Positions 33,746-43,661 of a stretch of DNA of 46,147 bases are shown piece by piece. A program made the translations under genes and the position numbers. How positions within the stretch are numbered: the stretch's first letter is position 1; every line of letters starts with the position of its first letter. Where the stretch lies: the NCBI GenBank assembly GCA_910578495.1, contig CAJTRE010000023.1, positions 1 to 46,147 of the forward strand, written 5' to 3'. The notes beneath the pieces are model-generated. The model made no database searches and was not told the origin of the DNA. It worked only from the letters and a program-made list of their open reading frames with translations. Source of the stretch: an uncultured Dorea sp. Its GTDB lineage: Bacteria > Bacillota > Clostridia > Lachnospirales > Lachnospiraceae.

Positions 33746-34723
33746 ATGATTGAAAAGTATAGCATAAGAACGGACCTTGCGTTGGAGCAGAAGGAACGGT
33801 TTGAGTCGGACCATGTGGAAGTACAGGGAGTGATTCTTACAGAGGATTATGATGAAGAGACGGAAGTTAAGGTCACTACTGTAAAGATAGAGACAGAAAA
33901 CGGAGCGAAAACCATGGGAAAACCTGTGGGCACATATATTACGATGGAAGCGCCGAATATGGCGGTGCCGGATGAAGATTACCATGCGGAAATCTCTAAG
34001 AAATTAAAGGAATTTTTAGCCGGGTTTGTAGTGTCAGATAAAGAAGAATTTTCTGTGCTTGTAGTAGGTCTTGGAAACCGGAAAGTTACGCCGGATGCAC
34101 TAGGGCCTTATGTAGCCGACAACTTAAATATTACAAGGCACATTGTGAAAGAATATGGAAAATATGCCATGGGTGAGGAGGCAGTACATCTGGTAAGTGC
34201 AATCGTTCCCGGTGTGATGGGGCAGACAGGAATGGAGACGGTGGAGATTATTAAAGGTGTAGTAAAAGAGACAAAGCCGGATATGATTATTGCCATTGAC
34301 GCTCTGGCTGCTAGAAATTCCAAGAGGCTGAACCGGACGATTCAGATTGCGGATACCGGGATTAATCCGGGTTCTGGTGTTGGAAATCACAGAAATGCCA
34401 TTACGAAAGAGACGGTGGGTGTTCCTGTGATTGCTATTGGCGTACCGACGGTAGTGGACGCGGCTACCATTGTCAATGATACGATGGAAAATCTTTTACT
34501 GGCGCTGGAATCCTCGGAAACATTAAAAGGAGTAGGCGTAGTGATGCAAGGATATAATGCTGCAGAAAAATACGAACTTGTGAAAGAACTGATTTCTCCA
34601 CATCTCAATGGTATGTTTGTGACGCCAAAGGATATTGACGAGACAGTAAAGCGTATCAGTTACACTATTTCTGAAGCACTGAATCTGTTATTTGCGGAGG
34701 GACATGCACATATTAAGGAATGA
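33746..34723 (+). CDS. gpr: Germination protease GPR
   Basis: The 325-residue protein is the aspartic-type endopeptidase that degrades small acid-soluble spore proteins when spores germinate. Visible family features are the N-terminal propeptide with IRTDLALEQKERF, then VVGLGNRKVTPDALGP, the central IAIDALAARNSKRLNRTIQIADTGI and PVIAIGVPTVVDAATI. Length fits the family (about 320-370). Start ATG 33746 follows AGGGGG. It is divergent from rpsT and overlaps spoIIP, as in many Lachnospiraceae. It marks the organism as a spore former; forespore-specific transcription is expected from family knowledge but I do not see a clear sigma-G promoter. Confidence 0.97.
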   Translation: MIEKYSIRTDLALEQKERFESDHVEVQGVILTEDYDEETEVKVTTVKIETENGAKTMGKPVGTYITMEAPNMAVPDEDYHAEISKKLKEFLAGFVVSDKEEFSVLVVGLGNRKVTPDALGPYVADNLNITRHIVKEYGKYAMGEEAVHLVSAIVPGVMGQTGMETVEIIKGVVKETKPDMIIAIDALAARNSKRLNRTIQIADTGINPGSGVGNHRNAITKETVGVPVIAIGVPTVVDAATIVNDTMENLLLALESSETLKGVGVVMQGYNAAEKYELVKELISPHLNGMFVTPKDIDETVKRISYTISEALNLLFAEGHAHIKE

Positions 34724-35954
34724 CGCATCATATAGTATAAGGCGTAGGCAGGATGGAGTTGATGAATTGAAGCAGGGAAAACGAATGAGTCAGATCTTAA
34801 TTATTGTAGTGTTGTGTATATTGATCTTGTATGTAGGAGTTCAGGCAGGTCGGAAAAAGCCGGAAATCTTCCGGACACAGCAGCCAGAGATCAGCAGTAC
34901 GCTTGTAAACCAGGCGGCAAAACTATATTTATCCGGTTTGGCATACACAGAGGAGGGGAAAGGCGCCGCCCCTTTTCAGTGGCTTTGTGAAAGTGCAGGC
35001 AGATTTCTTCCACTGGGCTCTTATATATCAGAAACCGTTCCGGTGGAGACGGAGATTGAGGACCAAGAGACCTATGAGATGATTTTGGCAAAGCAGGCAA
35101 ATGATGAAAATGCAGTAGACGAAAGCGGAAATCTGATCGGTGAAGAAAAAGTTCCAAAAGAAGTAAAAACTGTAGAGAAAAAGACAGATATATCTGTAGC
35201 GAAACTTTCGGATTTTGAATATCTGACCGGACATTTTTACACCATAGACGGCAGTACTTCGGTCAGTAAGGAGCAGTTAAATGCAAAGAAACTGCTGGAA
35301 AAGAATATGAAGATCGACACAAAGACGGATGGACCGAAAGTTCTGATTTATCATACCCATTCTCAAGAGGCGTTTAAAGATTCCAGAAAGGGAAAAGAAA
35401 GCGATACAATCATGGGAATGGGAGCGTATCTGTCAAAGCTTTTAAATGATACATATGGAATTTCTACCATGCATCATCAAGGAGTTTACGATTTGATTAA
35501 CGGGCAGATGGACAGAAGTAAGGCTTATCAATTGGCAGAACCTGAGATTCAGAAAATATTAAAGGATCACCCGAGCATTGAAGTTGTGATAGATCTCCAC
35601 CGGGACGGCGTAGGGAACGCTACCCATTTGGTTACAGATGTGAACGGAAAACAGACGGCGCAGATCATGTTCTTTAATGGTATGAGCCGTTCACGCAAGA
35701 ATGGAGATATTTCTTATTTAAAAAATCCATATATCGAGGACAATCTTGCATTTTCTCTTCAGATGCAGCTTGCGGCCACTAAGATGTATCCAGGATTTAC
35801 AAGACGCATCTATTTGAAAAGTTATCGTTACAATATGCATTTAAAGCCTAAAACGCTGCTCATAGAAGCCGGCGCCCAGACAAATACGGTAGAAGAAATG
35901 AGAAATGCTATGGAACTTTTGGCGGGGACACTAGATAATGTGCTGAGTTCATAA
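34704..35954 (+). CDS. spoIIP: Stage II sporulation protein P
   Basis: SpoIIP is a cell-wall amidase/endopeptidase that, with SpoIID and SpoIIM, removes peptidoglycan during engulfment. The protein has a short basic cytoplasmic start, a membrane segment (SQILIIVVLCILILYVGVQAG), an acidic linker and the SpoIIP domain (PKVLIYHTHSQEAFKDS; VIDLHRDGVGN; LLIEAGAQTNTVEEM) with the zinc-ligand-like His and Glu residues. The start is uncertain: ATG 34704 overlaps gpr by 20 bases and lies behind GGAGG; the ATG at 34785 also precedes the membrane segment. Coupling to gpr is likely. Confidence 0.94.
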   Translation: MHILRNDASYSIRRRQDGVDELKQGKRMSQILIIVVLCILILYVGVQAGRKKPEIFRTQQPEISSTLVNQAAKLYLSGLAYTEEGKGAAPFQWLCESAGRFLPLGSYISETVPVETEIEDQETYEMILAKQANDENAVDESGNLIGEEKVPKEVKTVEKKTDISVAKLSDFEYLTGHFYTIDGSTSVSKEQLNAKKLLEKNMKIDTKTDGPKVLIYHTHSQEAFKDSRKGKESDTIMGMGAYLSKLLNDTYGISTMHHQGVYDLINGQMDRSKAYQLAEPEIQKILKDHPSIEVVIDLHRDGVGNATHLVTDVNGKQTAQIMFFNGMSRSRKNGDISYLKNPYIEDNLAFSLQMQLAATKMYPGFTRRIYLKSYRYNMHLKPKTLLIEAGAQTNTVEEMRNAMELLAGTLDNVLSS

Positions 35955-35961
35955 AATATAT

Positions 35962-35990
35962 TTGATTCAATCTAGACTTTGTGCTAGTAT
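35962..35990 (+). promoter_or_regulatory. Candidate promoter of parE-parC
   Basis: TTGATT (35962-35967) and TAGTAT (35985-35990) are 17 bases apart in the 78-base gap after spoIIP, about 43 bases before the parE start. Confidence 0.45.
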
Positions 35991-36032
35991 AAATGCAGTA
36001 TGGAAAAGTATGCGAAAGGATAGTATGTAAGA

Positions 36033-37955
36033 ATGGCAAAGAAGAATACATATGATGCGGAAAGCATTTCGGTATTGGAAGGATTGGAGGCAGTCCGGAA
36101 AAGACCGGGAATGTATATAGGAAGTGTGTCTACGAAAGGTCTCAATCACTTGATCTATGAGATTGTGGACAATGCAGTGGATGAGCATTTGGCAGGATAT
36201 TGTGATAAGATTCAGGTGACTTTGGAACGTGACGGTTCGGCAACGATCATAGATAACGGACGCGGTGTGCCAGTAGGTATGCATGCAAAAGGTGTGCCTG
36301 CGGCGCGTCTTGTATATACCACTCTTCATGCAGGAGGAAAGTTTGACGACTCTGCCTATAAGACAAGCGGAGGTCTTCATGGTGTGGGTTCTTCTGTCGT
36401 AAATGCGTTGTCTCTTTATATGGATGTGGAGATTAGCTGTGATGGGTATATACATCACGACAGGTACGAGCGGGGAGTTCCGGTAATAGAATTGGAGGAC
36501 GGACTTCTTCCGAAACTTGGAAAGACGAGAAAAACCGGAACGAAAGTAAGATTTCTTCCGGATGATACTATCTTTGAAAAGACAAGATTTAAAGCAGATG
36601 AAGTGAAAAGCCGTATGCACGAGACTGCCTATCTGAATCCTAAACTTACGATTGTGTTTGAAGATCTCAGAGGGGACGAAAAGGAGAAGATTACATACCA
36701 TGAGCCGGATGGAATCTTAGGTTTTATCAGAGACTTAAACGCCAAGAAAGAGGCGGTGCATGAACCAGTGTATTTAAAAGGGGAAGCAGAAGGAATCGAA
36801 GTGGAAGCGGCGTTTCAGTATGTAAACGAATTCCATGAAAATGTGCTTGGTTTTTGTAATAACATTTATAACGGAGAGGGTGGAACACACCTGACCGGAT
36901 TTAAGACAACCTTTACAACGGTGATTAATCAGTACGCAAGAGAGCTTGGTATCTTAAAAGATAAGGATGCAAACTTTACAGGGGCAGACGTGCGAAATGG
37001 TATGACGGCCATTATTTCCATTAAGCACCCAGATCCAAGGTTCGAGGGACAAACGAAGACGAAGCTGGATAATCCGGATGCATCCAAAGCAACGAGTAAG
37101 GTGACCGGAGAAGAGATTGTGCGCTATTTTGACCGTAACCTTGATAGTTTGAAGAAGGTAATCGGCTGTGCGGAGAAAGCGGCAAAAATACGAAAGACCG
37201 AAGAGAAAGCCAAAACCAATTTACTTACAAAGCAGAAATATTCTTTCGACAGCAATGGAAAATTAGCCAACTGTGAAAGCAGAGACGCTTCCAAGTGTGA
37301 GATTTTTATTGTGGAGGGAGATTCTGCGGGTGGTTCTGCAAAAACGGCCAGAGACAGAATGTATCAGGCAATTCTGCCAATCCGCGGTAAGATTCTGAAC
37401 GTGGAAAAGGCGAGTATTGATAAAGTCCTTGCAAATGCAGAGATCAAGACGATGATCAATGCTTTTGGATGTGGGTTTTCCGAAGGGTACGGCAATGATT
37501 TTGATATTGGTAAGCTTCGCTATGATAAGATCATCATTATGGCTGATGCGGATGTGGACGGCGCTCATATTTCCACATTGCTGTTGACCTTATTCTATCG
37601 CTTTATGCCGGAACTGATTTATGAGGGACATGTGTATATCGCTATGCCTCCTTTATATAAAGCTATGCCAAAAAAGGGGGAGGAAGAGTACCTTTATGAT
37701 GATAAGGCGCTGGAAAAATACAGAAAAACGCACGATGGTCCATTTACGTTACAAAGATACAAAGGTCTGGGAGAGATGGACGCAGATCAGCTTTGGGATA
37801 CAACGTTAAATCCGGAGACGAGACTGCTGAAATTGGTGGAGATCGAGGATGCCAGAATGGCTTCTTCCGTAACCGAGATGCTTATGGGTACAGAAGTTCC
37901 GCCGAGAAGAACATTTATTTATGAAAACGCCGCAGAAGCGGAGTTGGATGTATAA
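36033..37955 (+). CDS. parE: Type II topoisomerase subunit B (ParE/GyrB-like)
   Basis: The 640-residue ATPase subunit has the GHKL domain (RPGMYIGSVSTKGLNHLIYEIVDNAVDEHLAGY; DNGRGVPVG; TSGGLHGVGSSVVNAL), the transducer domain with QTKTKLDN, and the TOPRIM domain (EIFIVEGDSAGGSAKTARDR; IIIMADADVDGAHISTLLLT), ending in the PLYK and RYKGLGEM tail. It lacks the GyrB insertion of proteobacteria. Pairing with the subunit A gene 15 bases downstream, away from the origin-linked gyrB-gyrA set, supports topoisomerase IV. Naming as parE rather than a second gyrB is by context. Confidence 0.93.
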   Translation: MAKKNTYDAESISVLEGLEAVRKRPGMYIGSVSTKGLNHLIYEIVDNAVDEHLAGYCDKIQVTLERDGSATIIDNGRGVPVGMHAKGVPAARLVYTTLHAGGKFDDSAYKTSGGLHGVGSSVVNALSLYMDVEISCDGYIHHDRYERGVPVIELEDGLLPKLGKTRKTGTKVRFLPDDTIFEKTRFKADEVKSRMHETAYLNPKLTIVFEDLRGDEKEKITYHEPDGILGFIRDLNAKKEAVHEPVYLKGEAEGIEVEAAFQYVNEFHENVLGFCNNIYNGEGGTHLTGFKTTFTTVINQYARELGILKDKDANFTGADVRNGMTAIISIKHPDPRFEGQTKTKLDNPDASKATSKVTGEEIVRYFDRNLDSLKKVIGCAEKAAKIRKTEEKAKTNLLTKQKYSFDSNGKLANCESRDASKCEIFIVEGDSAGGSAKTARDRMYQAILPIRGKILNVEKASIDKVLANAEIKTMINAFGCGFSEGYGNDFDIGKLRYDKIIIMADADVDGAHISTLLLTLFYRFMPELIYEGHVYIAMPPLYKAMPKKGEEEYLYDDKALEKYRKTHDGPFTLQRYKGLGEMDADQLWDTTLNPETRLLKLVEIEDARMASSVTEMLMGTEVPPRRTFIYENAAEAELDV

Positions 37956-37970
37956 AGGGAGAAAGAGAAA

Positions 37971-40211
37971 ATGCAGGATTCACAGATCATAAGAACCGAA
38001 TATTCGGAAGTGATGAAGAAATCATATATTGATTATGCTATGAGTGTTATTGTTGCACGAGCTTTGCCGGATGTGCGCGACGGGCTTAAGCCGGTACAAA
38101 GAAGAACGCTCTATGATATGCATGAGCTTGGTATCCGTTATGACAAACCCTATCGTAAGTGTGCCCGTATTGTAGGAGATACGATGGGTAAATACCATCC
38201 TCATGGGGACAGTTCTATCTATGAGGCGTTAGTTGTAATGGCGCAGGAGTTTAAAAAGGGCATGATTCTGGTGGATGGACATGGTAATTTCGGCTCTATC
38301 GAAGGTGACGGAGCTGCGGCTATGCGTTATACGGAGGCAAGACTTGCAAAGATTACGCAGGACGCTTATTTGTCAGACTTGGACAAAGATGTGATTGATT
38401 TTGTACCAAACTTTGATGAAACAGAGAAAGAGCCGGAGGTACTTCCGGTTCGTATTCCAAACCTCTTGGTAAATGGCGCAGAGGGCATTGCTGTTGGTAT
38501 GGCGACGAGCATTCCCACTCACAACTTAGGCGAAGTGATCGATGCAGTCAAAGCCTATATGAAAAATGATGAGATTAGTACCAGACAGTTAATGAAATAT
38601 ATCAAGGGGCCGGATTTTCCGACCGGTGGTATTGTTGTTAACAAAGACGATCTGCCGGCAATTTATGAAAGCGGAACGGGTAAGATTAAGATTCGCGGCA
38701 AAGTGGAAGTAGAGGAGATGAAAGGCGGAAAGAAACGTCTGATTATTTCTGAGATTCCATATACGATGATTGGTGCGGGAATCGGGAAATTTTTAAATGA
38801 CGTATGCACACTCGTAGAATCGAAAAAGACCAGTGACATTGCGGATATTTCCAACCAGTCTTCCAAAGAAGGAATCCGTATAGTGATTGAGCTTAAGAAG
38901 GGGGCGGATGTAGAGAATCTTACTAATATGCTCTACAAAAAAACCCGTCTGGAAGATACTTTCGGTGTCAATATGCTGGCAGTTGCAGACGGAAGACCGG
39001 AAACAATGGGGCTTAAGAAGATTATTGAGCATCATGTGGATTTCCAGTTCGAACTGGCAACGAGAAAGTATAAAAACTTGCTGGCGAAAGAGCTGGATAA
39101 GAAAGAGATACAGGAAGGTCTTATCAAAGCTTGTGATGTCATTGACCTGATCATTGAGATTTTAAGAGGCAGTCAGTCTGTGAAGGATGCCAAAGCATGT
39201 TTGACAAAGGGTGTGACTGAGAATATTAAGTTTAAGTCCGGTATCTCTAAAAAGATGGCGGCAATGCTTCGGTTTACGGAGCGGCAGGCAACAGCAATCT
39301 TAGAGATGCGTCTTTATAAACTCATCGGTCTGGAGATTGAGGCTTTGATGAAAGAGCATGAGACAACCCTTGCTAATATTGCAAAATACGAGGATATTCT
39401 GAACAATTACGATTCTATGTCCGATGTGATCATTGAGGAACTGGACCATTTCAAAAAAGAATTTGCAAGAAAACGCCGTACTGCTATTGAGAATGCGGAA
39501 GAAGCTGTTTATGAAGAGAAGAAAGTCGAGGAGCAGGAGATTGTCTTTTTGATGGATCGTTTTGGATATGCCAAGACAGTGGATACGGCCACTTATGAGA
39601 GAAATAAAGAAGCCGCTGACAATGAAAACAAGTATGTCATTCATTGTCTGAATACGGGAAAGTTGTGTGTGTTTACGGCAGATGGCAAGATGCATCAGAT
39701 TAAAGTGTTAGACCTTCCATTCGGTAAGTTTCGTGATAAAGGTCTGCCAATTGACAATGTAAGTAATTATGATAGTTCTCGTGAAGAAATCGTATATATT
39801 TGCGACAGTGAGCAAACGCGGTATGCATGGCTTATATTTGCCACAAAGCAGGGGATGATCAAGAAAGTAGAAGGACAGGCATTTCAAGTTGCAAAGCGTA
39901 CCATTGCAGCTACGAAACTGCAAAGTGATGATGCAGTTGTAAGCGTTCAGGTTATAAACGAAAGCCAGAACGTTGTATTGCAGACAAAAGAAGGATATTT
40001 CCTGCGGTTTATGGCAGAGGAAGTATTGGAGAAGAAAAAGGGAGCTGTTGGTGTACGTGGGATAAAACTGAAGAAAAGTGATGAATTAGAAAACGTATAT
40101 CTTTTTGAGGAAGGAATCGAGTTCAAGGTTATGTACGGTGAGAAAGAAGTGACTCTGAACCGTTTGAAACTTGCAAAGAGGGATGGAAACGGAACGAAAG
40201 TGAGAGGATAG
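37971..40211 (+). CDS. parC: Type II topoisomerase subunit A (ParC/GyrA-like)
   Basis: The 746-residue DNA-cleaving subunit has the catalytic tyrosine at Tyr120 in AAMRYTEARL. The quinolone-determining region GKYHPHGDSSIYEALV carries the serine and acidic (Glu) residues usual in Gram-positives. Then come the tower and coiled-coil domains and a C-terminal beta-pinwheel. The GyrA box (QRRGGKG) that gives gyrase its supercoiling ability is not present; the matching strand reads FRDKGLPIDN, which favours decatenating topoisomerase IV. It starts 15 bases after parE with GGGAGAAAG ahead. The stop is almost directly followed by nudC. Confidence 0.93.
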   Translation: MQDSQIIRTEYSEVMKKSYIDYAMSVIVARALPDVRDGLKPVQRRTLYDMHELGIRYDKPYRKCARIVGDTMGKYHPHGDSSIYEALVVMAQEFKKGMILVDGHGNFGSIEGDGAAAMRYTEARLAKITQDAYLSDLDKDVIDFVPNFDETEKEPEVLPVRIPNLLVNGAEGIAVGMATSIPTHNLGEVIDAVKAYMKNDEISTRQLMKYIKGPDFPTGGIVVNKDDLPAIYESGTGKIKIRGKVEVEEMKGGKKRLIISEIPYTMIGAGIGKFLNDVCTLVESKKTSDIADISNQSSKEGIRIVIELKKGADVENLTNMLYKKTRLEDTFGVNMLAVADGRPETMGLKKIIEHHVDFQFELATRKYKNLLAKELDKKEIQEGLIKACDVIDLIIEILRGSQSVKDAKACLTKGVTENIKFKSGISKKMAAMLRFTERQATAILEMRLYKLIGLEIEALMKEHETTLANIAKYEDILNNYDSMSDVIIEELDHFKKEFARKRRTAIENAEEAVYEEKKVEEQEIVFLMDRFGYAKTVDTATYERNKEAADNENKYVIHCLNTGKLCVFTADGKMHQIKVLDLPFGKFRDKGLPIDNVSNYDSSREEIVYICDSEQTRYAWLIFATKQGMIKKVEGQAFQVAKRTIAATKLQSDDAVVSVQVINESQNVVLQTKEGYFLRFMAEEVLEKKKGAVGVRGIKLKKSDELENVYLFEEGIEFKVMYGEKEVTLNRLKLAKRDGNGTKVRG

Positions 40212-40214
40212 ATT

Positions 40215-41069
40215 ATGATACAAGACATTGCGCCGCATCAATATCGAAACGAGTATAAGCCGTCAGCGCCGAAGGCAGAAAGCTTTCTGCTCTGTTATAA
40301 TGGCAGGAATATGCTGGTACGCTATGTGAAAGATGAAATTCTGTTTCCGACATTTGGTGAGGCAGAGAAAACTGTAGGTTCAGCCTTTGACTTGTATGGA
40401 AATTATACATATCTGTTTAGTATTGACGAGTGCAGCTTCTATCTTGGAAATACTAATATTGGGGAAAAACTGTGCGGACAGGCAGACTATGTGTGGGAGG
40501 ATGCGGGTGGTTTTCGCAGCATGAAACCAAAGGATATGGCATTTGCCGGAATTACAGGGTGGCAGTTGGAACGCTGGTACGGCAGCCGCCGTTTCTGTGG
40601 CAGGTGTGGAAAGCCTATGGTACACGATGACAAAGAGCGAATGATGAAATGCTCGGAATGTGGACTGATGGAATTTCCGAAGATATGTCCGGCGGTAATT
40701 GTGGGTGTGACACATGGAAGTAAAATCCTTATGTCTAAATATGCGGGCAGAGAGTTTAAGAAATACGCACTTTTGGCCGGTTTCTGTGAAGTGGGCGAGA
40801 CTGTGGAAGAGACGGTTCGCCGGGAAGTGATGGAAGAAGTGGGGTTAAAAGTGAAAAATATCCGTTATTATAAAAGTCAGCCATGGTCTTTATCAGACAC
40901 TCTTTTGATGGGCTTTTTCTGTGATCTTGACGGTGGAGAAGAGATTACGCTGGATAAGGATGAACTTGCGCTGGCACAGTGGTTTGACCGGGAGGAGATG
41001 CAGGTAGAGGATGAAGACTGCAGCCTTACAAATGCTATGATGATGGCATTTAAACGGGGAGAAGTGTAA
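40215..41069 (+). CDS. nudC: NAD(+) diphosphatase / NAD-capped RNA decapping Nudix hydrolase
   Basis: The 284-residue protein has the NudC order: an N-terminal domain, a four-cysteine zinc ribbon (FCGRCGKPM at about 127-135 and MKCSECG at about 144-150), then the Nudix domain. The Nudix box is at 189-211 (GFCEVGETVEETVRREVMEE then VGL), and the SQPW motif specific to NADH pyrophosphatases (KSQPWSLSDTLLMGF) follows. It hydrolyses NAD(H) to NMN and AMP and can remove NAD caps from RNA in homologues. The start ATG at 40215 is three bases after the parC stop, suggesting the same transcript, although the roles are unrelated. Confidence 0.93.
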   Translation: MIQDIAPHQYRNEYKPSAPKAESFLLCYNGRNMLVRYVKDEILFPTFGEAEKTVGSAFDLYGNYTYLFSIDECSFYLGNTNIGEKLCGQADYVWEDAGGFRSMKPKDMAFAGITGWQLERWYGSRRFCGRCGKPMVHDDKERMMKCSECGLMEFPKICPAVIVGVTHGSKILMSKYAGREFKKYALLAGFCEVGETVEETVRREVMEEVGLKVKNIRYYKSQPWSLSDTLLMGFFCDLDGGEEITLDKDELALAQWFDREEMQVEDEDCSLTNAMMMAFKRGEV

Positions 41070-41130
41070 GGTTCTGCTTGAAACAAAATGTTGGTTTATT
41101 TAGAAAATACGATTAGAAGGAGGGGGAGAT

Positions 41131-43635
41131 ATGAAATTATCTTTCAGTGATTTAGTTTCTTGTACGGGAGGAAAAACAACATACTGTGGTGAAGATTTCT
41201 CGGTGCGTGATTTGAAGTTTGACTCACGAGAGAATGTGGAAAATTCGGCTTTTTTTGCGCTTATTACAGATAAAGATGATGGTCATAAGTATGTTTCTGT
41301 TGCCGCTGGTAAAGGTGCTGTGGCGGCTGTTGTATCAAAAGATATTGATACATCTGTTCCAACAATTCTTGTCGAGGATACATGGAAAGCATATCAAGAT
41401 GTGGCGGCATTTTATCGAAGTCAGTTTCATATGCCGATCATTGCAATAACTGGAAGTAATGGAAAAACGACAGTAAAAGATATGCTTTTTTCGGTTTTAT
41501 CTACGAAATATAAGGTACTGGCAACTGAAAAGAACTATAATAGTAAATTAGGTGTTCCACAAACATTATTAAAAATTGATCATAGTTATGATGCTGTAGT
41601 TGTTGAAATGGGAATGAGCCATAGCGGAGAAATTCGTACACTTTCTAATATAGTAAAGCCGGATGCTGCGATTGTTACCAAAATCGGTATGGCACATATA
41701 GGAAATTTTAGTGGTGACCGTATTGATATATTTAACGCTAAGATGGAAATTATTGACGGATTAAAAGAAAATGGAATGCTTGTATTGTGTAGTGACGATG
41801 ATATGCTTCAGGGAGTTACATCTGATAGTCATGAAATTGTTTTTTGTGGAATGAAAAATGATAACAATAATTTTCTTCATGCATCAGATATTGTCCAGTT
41901 TTGGGATGATGATAATTACGGTTTGAAATTCCTGGTTCATTACAATGAAAATTGTTATGAGTGCATACTTCCTACTCTTGGGCGGCATAATGTTCAAAAT
42001 GCTCTTTTGGCATTAACGGCTGGCATAAGGTTTGGTGTTAATATTGAAGAAGCAATAGAGGCATTAAGGGTATATCCGCGTAGTCCTATGCGTTTAGAGA
42101 ATGTCGTTCTTTGTGGTAGAAAATTTATAAAAGATTATTATAACGCAAGCCCGGATTCAACAAAGTCTGCAATCGACACGCTTGCAGAAATACAGTGCGG
42201 TGGTACGCGGATACTGGTGCTTGGGGATCTGTCAGAACTTGGAGAAAAAAGTATAGAGGTGCATCGTGAGATTGCTGAATATACAATAGGAAAAGTGGAT
42301 ACCGTCTATTATGTTGGCGAATACTGTGACGCTGTTCTTTCAGGGCGGCCGGATGCGCGCTGCTTTGAAACGAAAGATGAGTTGAATTTCGCTCTTTCAT
42401 CTGCTATCCTTAAAGATGAAGTGAAATATGGTGACATAATACTCATTAAAGGTTCAAATAGTGTGAGAATGTGGGAACAGTATGAATTTATCCGTAAACT
42501 TTTGGAACAAGGAACAGTTGTGTCGGCTCAAACCCGGTTGCTTGTGGATGTAGATGCACTCAAATATAATTATATTACTATCAAAAATTATGTAGGAAAT
42601 GAGGTTCAAGTTATGCCTGTTTTAAAAGCCGATGCGTATAGTACCGGAGCGGCTTTATTGGCAAATGTATATAATGATTGTAATTTTTTTGCAGTCGCAG
42701 ATTTGAGTGAGGCAGAAGAACTTCATGCAGTAATGCCTAATGCAAGGTTTCTTATATTGTATCAACCTTTTTTACAGGATGTAGATTGGATTGTAGAACA
42801 TGATTATATAGTTACATCTGTTTCTGATACTGCTTTTGTGCGGGAGTTAAATAAAGCGGCAGTAAAGGCTGACAAAAAAGTGACGATTCACATTGAAGTT
42901 GATACAGGTATGGGACGGCTGGGTGTATTAATAAAAGATTGTGAAGAATTTTCAAAAGTTGTGAAGGAATGTTCTAATTTATTAGTGGAAGGTGTTTTTA
43001 CACATTATTCAAGTGCGGATATGTATACAACGGAAGATTTAGAATATACTGCTAAACAGACTGAAGATTTTAAAAAAGCAATTTCGATTGTAGAAAGTAT
43101 ATTAGGTCCTATTAAATTAAAACATGCTTGTGCGGGAGCGGCAATTTTTAATCCTGAAGCAGAATTGTTTAATATGGTCAGACCTGGTTATATACTTCGT
43201 GGATATTACCCATGTGAAGAAATTAGAGAAAAGATTGATTTACGCCCGGTTTTAAAATATGTTACGCAAGTAACAGAAATAAAAGAATTTGAAACAGGAG
43301 CGAGTATTAGTTATGGACGACATTATGTGACAAAGAGAAAAACACGATTGGCTGAAGTGCCGGTTGGATATTCGGATGGGCTTATGCGTAATTTATCGAA
43401 TAAAGGGGCATTTGTTATTAATGGTCAATTAGCACCAATTGTTGGTAATATTACGATGGATTATACGATGGTTGATGTGACAGATATAAATCCAATGGTA
43501 TGGGTTGGAGATGAAGTTGCTATATTTGATAATATTAATATGACCATAGAACGTATGGCAGAATTATGTAATACGATTGGGTATGAGATTATAACTAATA
43601 TAAAAGATAAAGCTGACCGTATCGAATGTTTTTAG
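41131..43635 (+). CDS. Bifunctional MurF ligase / alanine racemase fusion
   Basis: The 834-residue protein has two enzymes. Residues 1-about 455 form MurF (ATP loop GSNGKTT at 108-114; EMGMSHSGEI; KDYYNASPDSTKSAIDTL; GDLSELGEKS), which adds D-Ala-D-Ala to UDP-MurNAc-tripeptide. Residues about 465-834 form an alanine racemase (PLP lysine Lys499 in VLKADAYSTG; EVDTGMGRLG; SYGRHYVTKRKTRLAEVPVGYSDG; GNITMDYTMV). The same fusion is known in Bacteroidota and unusual in Firmicutes. The racemase loop reads KADAYS instead of the common KADAYG. Codon use is richer in A and T than in its neighbours, which may hint at transfer. AGAAGGAGGGGGAG precedes the start. Confidence 0.93.
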   Translation: MKLSFSDLVSCTGGKTTYCGEDFSVRDLKFDSRENVENSAFFALITDKDDGHKYVSVAAGKGAVAAVVSKDIDTSVPTILVEDTWKAYQDVAAFYRSQFHMPIIAITGSNGKTTVKDMLFSVLSTKYKVLATEKNYNSKLGVPQTLLKIDHSYDAVVVEMGMSHSGEIRTLSNIVKPDAAIVTKIGMAHIGNFSGDRIDIFNAKMEIIDGLKENGMLVLCSDDDMLQGVTSDSHEIVFCGMKNDNNNFLHASDIVQFWDDDNYGLKFLVHYNENCYECILPTLGRHNVQNALLALTAGIRFGVNIEEAIEALRVYPRSPMRLENVVLCGRKFIKDYYNASPDSTKSAIDTLAEIQCGGTRILVLGDLSELGEKSIEVHREIAEYTIGKVDTVYYVGEYCDAVLSGRPDARCFETKDELNFALSSAILKDEVKYGDIILIKGSNSVRMWEQYEFIRKLLEQGTVVSAQTRLLVDVDALKYNYITIKNYVGNEVQVMPVLKADAYSTGAALLANVYNDCNFFAVADLSEAEELHAVMPNARFLILYQPFLQDVDWIVEHDYIVTSVSDTAFVRELNKAAVKADKKVTIHIEVDTGMGRLGVLIKDCEEFSKVVKECSNLLVEGVFTHYSSADMYTTEDLEYTAKQTEDFKKAISIVESILGPIKLKHACAGAAIFNPEAELFNMVRPGYILRGYYPCEEIREKIDLRPVLKYVTQVTEIKEFETGASISYGRHYVTKRKTRLAEVPVGYSDGLMRNLSNKGAFVINGQLAPIVGNITMDYTMVDVTDINPMVWVGDEVAIFDNINMTIERMAELCNTIGYEIITNIKDKADRIECF

Positions 43636-43661
43636 AGGTGAGAAGTGAGGGGAATGAAGGG

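Noticed and set aside
35967..36701. A 244-codon minus-strand frame opposite parE
   Set aside because: Lies antisense to a highly conserved ATPase domain; its length follows from the codon use of parE.
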